From the NCBI GenBank assembly GCA_964648005.1, contig CAZYKR010000167.1, positions 1 to 9,613 on the forward strand: a stretch of 9,613 nt of DNA, read 5' to 3'. The position numbers and the translations under genes were made by a program. A model generated the notes under the pieces. It had not been told where the DNA came from and searched no databases. It saw nothing but the letters and a program-made list of their open reading frames with translations. The DNA comes from JAGQTE01 sp964648005. Lineage in GTDB: Bacteria; Actinomycetota; Acidimicrobiia; Acidimicrobiales; Acidimicrobilacustridaceae. This document shows, in pieces, positions 4,575-9,613 of this stretch (its first letter is position 1; every line of letters starts with the position of its first letter).

Positions 4575-6257
4575 TCAGCCGCGGAAGCGGTTGGTGATCG
4601 GCAGGCGCCGGTCCTTGCCGAACGCCTTGGTCGTGATACGCACGCCGGGTGGGAACTGGCGTCGCTTGTACTCGTTGACGTCGACGAGCTGAGTGATCCG
4701 TCGCACCAGCGCGGCGTCGAACCCGGCCTCGATGAGGTCGGCTGCCGTCCGGTCCTCCTCGACATAGGCCGCGAGGATCGGGTCCAGCTCGTCGTACGGC
4801 GGCAGGCTCTGGTCGTCGCGCTGATCGGGTCGCAGCTCCGCCGACGGTGGCTTGACCAGCACGTTCGACGGGATGCGCTGCCGCCCCGCCCGCTCGTTGA
4901 CCCACGCTGCCAACGAGAAGACCAGCGTCTTGGGTACGTCCTTGATCACGGCGAAGCCTCCGGCGGAGTCACCGTAGAGGGTCGAATAGCCGACGGCGCT
5001 CTCGCTCTTGTTCGACGTCGTGATGACCATCCAACCGAACATGTTCGACAGCGCCATGAGCAACGTGCCCCGGATGCGCGCCTGCAGGTTCTCCTCGGCG
5101 AGTCCGGGTTGCCGTCCGACCGAGGACGGCGCCAACAGCTCCAGGAAGGCGTGGTGGGCCGACTCGATGGGGATCGTGCGGTGATCGATGCCGAGGTGCA
5201 GCGCCAGGTCCTCGGCGTCGACCACCGAGTGATCACTGGAGAACCGCGACGGCATCAACACCCCGTGCACGTGCTCTGCGCCCAGCGCGTCCACGGCCAC
5301 GCAGGCGACCAAGGACGAGTCGATGCCGCCGGAGAGCCCGATCACGACCTCTGCGAAGCCGTTCTTGCGCACGTAGTCGCGCAGGCCGAGCACCAGCGCG
5401 CCGTACACCTCGGCGGCGTCGTCGACCAGCACCGCCGACGACGTCGAGACGCCGACGGGCACCGGAGCGTTCGCCAAGGCGGCGACGACCGGGAGCGCCT
5501 CCGCCGGCTCCTGGCGCGCCGGCACGTCGATGTCGGCGACGACGAGACCGTCCTCGTACTGCGGTGCACGGACCTGCACGACGCCGTCGCCACCGATGAC
5601 GAGCGATGCCCCGTCGAAGACCAGCTCGTCTTGGCCACCGACCAGGTTCACGTAGGCGATGGGACACGCCACCTCGGCGGCCCGCTCGGCCAGCATCGCC
5701 TCCCGTTGGGCCACCTTGCCCCGGTGGTACGGCGAGGCGTTGACGTTGACCAGCAACTCGGCACCCCCCGCCGCCAGATCACGCATCGGTCCGCCGGGCC
5801 ACCACGCGTCCTCGCAGATCGTGACCCCGACGCGCACGCCGGCGACATCGACGAGTGTCAGCGGCTCGTCACCCGCAACGAAGTAGCGCTGCTCGTCGAA
5901 CACCGCATAGTTCGGCAGGCGCCGCTTGCGGTAGACGGACACGACGGTCCCGTCAGCGCACACCGCCGCGGCATTGGCCAAGGCGTCCCCGACACGATCC
6001 ACGAACCCGATGACGGCCACGATCCCATGGACCTGCGCCGCCAGCTCGGCGAGCACCTCGAGGTTGCGTTCGACGAAGCGGGGCTTGAGCAGCAGATCTT
6101 CCGGCGGGTACCCGGTCAGCGCCAGTTCGGGAAACGCGACCAGCGCACAGCCGGCCGCTCGAGCCTGGGCGATGCCCTCCGCCAGCAACACGGCATTGCC
6201 CTCGACGTCCCCGACGACGACGTTGGTCTGTGCGATCCCGAGTCGCAGCTGCGGCAT
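4575..6257 (-). CDS. nadE: Glutamine-dependent NAD+ synthetase, 560 aa
   Basis: Catalyses the last step of NAD biosynthesis: deamido-NAD plus ATP plus glutamine-derived ammonia to NAD. The N-terminal nitrilase-like glutaminase domain (about 1-260) has the triad E44 (AFPELALTGYPPEDLL), K111 (YRKRRLPNYAVFDEQRYF) and C148 (GVTICEDAWW). The C-terminal synthetase domain (about 283-560) has the PP-loop IGLSGGIDSS (SGGIDSS at 309-315), the SDHSVVDAEDLA segment, TTSNKSE and the conserved ending with NEYKRRQFPPGV. The length matches the shorter bacterial glutamine-dependent class, not the roughly 680-residue mycobacterial form. I chose ATG 6257 because MPQLRLGIAQ is where family members normally begin; an in-frame GTG at 6275 would add six residues. 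No clear Shine-Dalgarno precedes either. It is divergent from glnE across 96 bp and followed by the crotonase gene. Confidence 0.96.
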   Translation of the reverse strand: MPQLRLGIAQTNVVVGDVEGNAVLLAEGIAQARAAGCALVAFPELALTGYPPEDLLLKPRFVERNLEVLAELAAQVHGIVAVIGFVDRVGDALANAAAVCADGTVVSVYRKRRLPNYAVFDEQRYFVAGDEPLTLVDVAGVRVGVTICEDAWWPGGPMRDLAAGGAELLVNVNASPYHRGKVAQREAMLAERAAEVACPIAYVNLVGGQDELVFDGASLVIGGDGVVQVRAPQYEDGLVVADIDVPARQEPAEALPVVAALANAPVPVGVSTSSAVLVDDAAEVYGALVLGLRDYVRKNGFAEVVIGLSGGIDSSLVACVAVDALGAEHVHGVLMPSRFSSDHSVVDAEDLALHLGIDHRTIPIESAHHAFLELLAPSSVGRQPGLAEENLQARIRGTLLMALSNMFGWMVITTSNKSESAVGYSTLYGDSAGGFAVIKDVPKTLVFSLAAWVNERAGRQRIPSNVLVKPPSAELRPDQRDDQSLPPYDELDPILAAYVEEDRTAADLIEAGFDAALVRRITQLVDVNEYKRRQFPPGVRITTKAFGKDRRLPITNRFRG

Positions 6258-6353
6258 GGCGCCAGGCTGGCACACACGGCGAACGCACCGAAACGTGACC
6301 TGCTCCCAGGGGGCCGACGAGCCCGACCCGTGACCGGTCCTAGGCTCACGGCG
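6258..6353. promoter_or_regulatory. nadE-glnE divergent promoter region with CGTGACC direct repeat
   Basis: This 96-bp gap must carry promoters for both genes. It contains CGTGACC twice in direct orientation, at 6294-6300 and 6329-6335, 35 bp apart, and an 8-bp palindrome GACCGGTC (6332-6339) next to the glnE -10. A GAAAC (6289-6293) lies beside GTGAC, which resembles loose pieces of a GlnR site without the required spacing. I see no strong -35 for either gene. A regulator-binding role for the repeat is only a suggestion. Confidence 0.4.
6341..6346 (+). promoter_or_regulatory. glnE -10 element TAGGCT, leaderless arrangement
   Basis: TAGGCT fits TAnnnT and ends 7 nt before ATG 6354, so transcription should start at the A of the start codon. 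There is no Shine-Dalgarno, which agrees with a leaderless message, common in actinobacteria. The -35 region is not recognisable. Confidence 0.55.
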
Positions 6354-9059
6354 ATGGCCGACGCCCGCGCCCGCCCTCCGGCATCGCTGGCCGATGCCGT
6401 GCAGCGCGCCGCGTCACCGCGCCGTGTCGGCAGCGTCATCGACCATCTGATCGATGCCCGCCCGGCCGATGCCGCTCGCCTCGAGGCGGAACCCGATCTC
6501 GCCGCCGCCGTCGTGGCCGTCGCCGACGCCAGCCGGTTCCTGGCGCGCCTGGTCCTCGCCGACCAGGCATCGCTCGACGTGCTGGCCGGCAGGGCGGTGC
6601 CGTCTCCACTCGACGCCCCGTCGGTCGAGGCCCTCGTGATCTGGAAGCGGCGCGAGCTGTTGCGGATCGCCGCGGCCGACCTGCTGGGCGAGCTCGACCT
6701 GGCCACGGTCGGCCGGCAGCTGTCGGACCTCGCCGACGGTGTGCTCGGCGGCGCCTGTCGACTGGCGGGGGCAACCGACATCGCGGTGATCGGCATGGGG
6801 AAGCTGGGCGGGCGCGAGCTGAACTACAGCTCCGACATCGACATCCTCCTCGTCGGCGACGGCCGGGCGGACGACGTCGCGCAGCAGGCGCGCGATGTGG
6901 TGGCCGTCGCGTCACGCTGCTGGCGGGTCGACACGGCGCTGCGACCGGAAGGCCGCTACGGCGCCCTGGTGCGATCGATCGACAGCTACGAGGCGTACTG
7001 GGGTCGATGGGCGGAACCGTGGGAGTTGCAGGCGATGCTCAAGGCTCGGCCGGCAGCGGGGGCGCAACGCCTCGGCGCCCACTTCGCCGACACCGCGGCA
7101 CGCTGGCTGTGGAGCCGACCGTTCAGTGCTGATGACCTGCGAGCGGTGCGCAGCCTCAAGTCCCGCAGCGAGCGCGCCGCGCTGGCGCGACCCGCCGGCA
7201 CCCGCGACCTCAAGCGCGCCCCCGGCGGGATCCGGGACATCGAGTTCTCGGCGCAGCTGCTGCAGCTCGTCCACGGCCGCGTCGACGCCACCCTGCGGAC
7301 ACCCACGACCCTGGAGGCGCTGGCGGTGCTCGCCGGTGCCGGCTACATCGATCGGACCGACGGCGCCGACCTGGCGGACGCCTACGTGCTGCTCCGGACG
7401 ATCGAGCACCGCCTGCAGCTCGACAACGACACCCGGACGCACGAGCTCCCCGCCGATCCCGAGGCGCTCGACCGCCTCGCCCGCCTGTTGGGCCACCGGG
7501 ATGGTCCGTCCGGCACCGCGGGCGAGCGGTTCGGCACCGACCTTCGCCGGCGGCGCAGCCGGGTACGCACCATCCACGAGCGGCTGTGGTTCCGGCCGCT
7601 GCTCGAAGCGTTCGGCGCCATCGCCGACGACGACGGCGTGCCGCTGCGCCCCGGCGCCGCGGAGCTGCGGCTCAGCGCCTTCGGCTTCGCCGACACCGCA
7701 CGCACGGCGGCGGCGCTGGCGGAGCTGACGCGCGGGCTCAGTCGCACCAGCCGGCTGATGCAGCAGATGCTCCCGCTCGTGCTCGGTTGGCTGGCGCTCT
7801 CCCCCGACCCAGACCTCGGACTGCTGATGCTGCGCAACCTGCTGACGGGGAGTGAGCGACGCACGTTGGTGTCCGACGCCTTCCGCGAGGCCCCGGACGC
7901 CGCCCAGCGGGCGTGCGTGCTGCTCGGCACCTCTCGCCTCCTGGGCGAGCTGCTGGTGCACAACCCGGACATGGTCGAACGGCTCGGTGCCGCCGGCGCA
8001 CGATCGGAGGCCGACGCCGTTGCGTTGACCGGGGAGGCGCAACGCGCCGTGGCGTGGCGCACCGATGCTGCGGACCGTGCCGAGGCATTGCAGCGATGGA
8101 AGGACCGCGAGCTGCTGTCGATCGCGGCACGCGACGTGCTCGACGACGCCGACGTGCGCGAGGTCGGTCGGGAGCTCGCTGCCGTCGCCGACGCCACGGT
8201 GCAGTTGGCGCTCGACGACGTCGACCCGCAGGTACCCATCGCCGTCGTGGCACTCGGGCGCTACGGCGGACAGGCGCTCAGCTACGCCAGCGACCTCGAC
8301 GTCGTGTTCGTCTACGACGGAGACGGTGCCAACGCCGCAGAGGAGGCGACGCGTGTGGCACAAGCGGTCCGTCGGCTGCTGAACGGCTCGACACCCGCCT
8401 CGCGCATCTTCGTCGTCGACACCGACCTGCGACCCGAGGGGCGGCAAGGTGCCCTCGCCCGCAGCATCACCGCCTACGACCGGTACTGGCGGTCGTATGC
8501 CGAGCCCTGGGAGCGGCTGGCCATGACCAGGGCGCGCCATGCCGCCGGGGACGCGACCGTCGGTTCGGCGTTGGTCTCCACCGTCGCACCCCAGGTGTGG
8601 GAACGACCGGTCACCGACGACGACCTCCGTGCGATCCGACGGCTCAAGGCGCGCATGGAGCGCGAGCGCATCCCCAAAGGCGAGGACCCCGACTTCCACC
8701 TCAAGCTGGGTCGAGGTTCGCTGAGCGATGTCGAGTTCACCGTCCAGCTGCTGCAGCTGCGCCACGGCGTCCGCCACATCGAGACGGCAGCCGCGATCGA
8801 CGCGCTCGTCGCCGATCACCACCTCAGCGCCGACGACGCCGACGCGCTGCGCGAGAGCCTGCGGTTCTGTGCGCGCACGCGCAACCGCCTCTACCTCGTC
8901 GCCAGCACCGCCGTGGAGTCCGTGCCCGTGGCGACCTCGGAGCTCACGTGGCTGGCGCGATCGCTCGACACCAGCGCCGCCGAGCTGCGCGAGACGTACC
9001 GACGGGTCACCCGCCGGGCGCGGCGCGTCACCGAGCGGCTCTTCTACGGCCTGACCTGA
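6354..9059 (+). CDS. glnE: Bifunctional glutamine synthetase adenylyltransferase/adenylyl-removing enzyme, 901 aa
   Basis: Controls glutamine synthetase by attaching AMP to its conserved tyrosine and by removing it phosphorolytically, thereby setting ammonium assimilation. It is a tandem of two nucleotidyltransferase halves. The first has GMGKLGGRELNYSSDIDILL (147-166, acids D161 and D163) and PGGIRDIEFSAQLLQLVHG from 290. The second has ALGRYGGQALSYASDLDVVF (633-652, acids D647 and D649) and GRGSLSDVEFTVQLLQLRHG from 786. By family knowledge the N-terminal half removes and the C-terminal half adds AMP; both keep their metal-binding acids, so both should be active. Length is near E. coli GlnE (946). 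ATG 6354 is chosen because the -10 TAGGCT sits 7 nt before it; the frame is open far upstream, but only as antisense to nadE and the crotonase gene. Convergent with the ABC transporter gene, 34 bp apart. Confidence 0.96.
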   Translation: MADARARPPASLADAVQRAASPRRVGSVIDHLIDARPADAARLEAEPDLAAAVVAVADASRFLARLVLADQASLDVLAGRAVPSPLDAPSVEALVIWKRRELLRIAAADLLGELDLATVGRQLSDLADGVLGGACRLAGATDIAVIGMGKLGGRELNYSSDIDILLVGDGRADDVAQQARDVVAVASRCWRVDTALRPEGRYGALVRSIDSYEAYWGRWAEPWELQAMLKARPAAGAQRLGAHFADTAARWLWSRPFSADDLRAVRSLKSRSERAALARPAGTRDLKRAPGGIRDIEFSAQLLQLVHGRVDATLRTPTTLEALAVLAGAGYIDRTDGADLADAYVLLRTIEHRLQLDNDTRTHELPADPEALDRLARLLGHRDGPSGTAGERFGTDLRRRRSRVRTIHERLWFRPLLEAFGAIADDDGVPLRPGAAELRLSAFGFADTARTAAALAELTRGLSRTSRLMQQMLPLVLGWLALSPDPDLGLLMLRNLLTGSERRTLVSDAFREAPDAAQRACVLLGTSRLLGELLVHNPDMVERLGAAGARSEADAVALTGEAQRAVAWRTDAADRAEALQRWKDRELLSIAARDVLDDADVREVGRELAAVADATVQLALDDVDPQVPIAVVALGRYGGQALSYASDLDVVFVYDGDGANAAEEATRVAQAVRRLLNGSTPASRIFVVDTDLRPEGRQGALARSITAYDRYWRSYAEPWERLAMTRARHAAGDATVGSALVSTVAPQVWERPVTDDDLRAIRRLKARMERERIPKGEDPDFHLKLGRGSLSDVEFTVQLLQLRHGVRHIETAAAIDALVADHHLSADDADALRESLRFCARTRNRLYLVASTAVESVPVATSELTWLARSLDTSAAELRETYRRVTRRARRVTERLFYGLT

Positions 9060-9093
9060 GCGCGGACCGGCGGCGCCGACGGCTCCCCGGGAG

Positions 9094-9613
9094 TCAATCC
9101 AGCGACGACAGCTCGAGGGCTCGCCGGAAGTACGGGCTGGCGGCGCGCACCTCCGTCGCCGGGCCGAACGCCTCGACCACACCGTTGCGCAGCACCAGGA
9201 TGCGATCGCACACCGACAGCGTCGAGAGCCGGTGGGCGATGATGAACAGCGTCGTCGTGCCCTTCTGCTCGAGCAGCGACTCTTGGAACGCCGCCTCGGA
9301 GTGCACGTCGAGCGCGCTGGTCGGCTCGTCGAGGAACAGCACGTCCGGCGAGGTGACCAGGGCGCGGGCGATGCACAAGCGCTGCAGCTGCCCACCCGAC
9401 AGCCGTGCCGTCGGGCCGCCGACGCGGGCACCGATGCCGTCGGGCAGCGCCAGCACCTCGTCGAGGAGATGGGCGCGACGCAACGCATCGAGCACGGCGT
9501 CGTCGGCGATGTCCTCGCGGAAGAAGCGCACGTTGTCGGCGACCGTGCCCTGGAAGACCGAGGCCGCCTGCGGCACCAGCGCCACGTGGCGATGCCAGCC
9601 ACGCAGTCGCACG
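9094..9613 (-). CDS. ABC transporter ATP-binding domain, exporter type, N-terminally truncated by the window
   Basis: C-terminal part of an ABC ATPase. In order from the window edge it has the Q-loop (VPQAASVFQGTVADNV, Q15), the signature LSGGQLQR (71-78), Walker B VLFLDEP with catalytic E96, the D-loop SALD (99-102) and the switch histidine H127 in IIAHRLS. Walker A is missing and lies beyond position 9613, so the GTG at 9612 is not the start. The VFQGTVADNVRF and FIIAHRLSTL wording is that of ABCB/MsbA-type exporters, which usually carry six membrane helices fused in front; I infer that here but cannot see it. Substrate unknown. The stop codon TGA is at 9096-9094, 34 bp from the end of convergent glnE, with no obvious terminator between. 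Confidence 0.92.
   Translation of the reverse strand, partial: VRLRGWHRHVALVPQAASVFQGTVADNVRFFREDIADDAVLDALRRAHLLDEVLALPDGIGARVGGPTARLSGGQLQRLCIARALVTSPDVLFLDEPTSALDVHSEAAFQESLLEQKGTTTLFIIAHRLSTLSVCDRILVLRNGVVEAFGPATEVRAASPYFRRALELSSLD

Noticed and set aside
6289..6300. GlnR-like site (GAAAC next to GTGAC) upstream of glnE
   Set aside because: The known pattern needs GTnAC and GAAAC separated by six bases, repeated. Here the two touch and no second pair is present.
4137..6353. A 739-codon open extension in front of glnE, in frame with it
   Set aside because: It is antisense to nadE and the crotonase gene, which have intact catalytic motifs. High-GC codon use on the other strand keeps the frame open, and the -10 next to ATG 6354 fixes the real start.
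9060..9093. GC-rich inverted bases between glnE and the ABC gene as a bidirectional terminator
   Set aside because: CTCCC-C-GGGAG leaves a one-base loop and no T-tract follows, so I could not support a terminator.
6912..9602. An 896-codon minus-strand open frame across glnE
   Set aside because: Low-complexity Arg/Ser/Pro-rich composition with no domain outside the part that belongs to other genes. It is a shadow of glnE.

Overview
The window is GC-rich chromosomal DNA with long open frames on both strands, strong G/C preference at third codon positions, GTG and TTG starts, and leaderless -10 promoters abutting start codons. Together with a two-domain GlnE, a compact RpoD-like sigma factor and a HAD-IB phosphatase with a C-terminal membrane anchor, this points to a high-GC actinobacterium. 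The Acidimicrobiia are my best guess, but that is inference from protein flavour, not a database match.

Layout, left to right. A 5'-truncated HAD-IB phosphatase (+) runs convergently into a 25-residue membrane micro-protein (-). A sigma-70 factor (-) follows. Its 430-bp upstream region has no convincing gene but holds several inverted repeats and a symmetric -10-like sequence. A putative lipoprotein (+) faces a leftward run of three genes: glutamine-dependent NAD+ synthetase (nadE), a divergent crotonase-family protein, and an all-helical protein of unknown function. nadE is divergent from glnE (+), the glutamine synthetase adenylyltransferase/adenylyl-removing enzyme, across 96 bp. A 3'-complete but N-terminally truncated ABC exporter ATPase (-) closes the window.

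Most of this is housekeeping: transcription initiation, NAD biosynthesis, nitrogen control and lipid or acyl-CoA metabolism. nadE and glnE share a theme, since one consumes glutamine and the other sets glutamine synthetase activity. I see no CRISPR array, insertion sequence, integrase, tRNA, rRNA, toxin-antitoxin pair or defence locus. The most interesting signals are small: the micro-protein gene with a probable leaderless promoter overlapping the phosphatase tail, the structured region ahead of the sigma factor with mutually exclusive pairings, a crotonase lacking both classical catalytic glutamates, and the uncharacterised helical protein. I did not find strong evidence for an undescribed multi-gene system.
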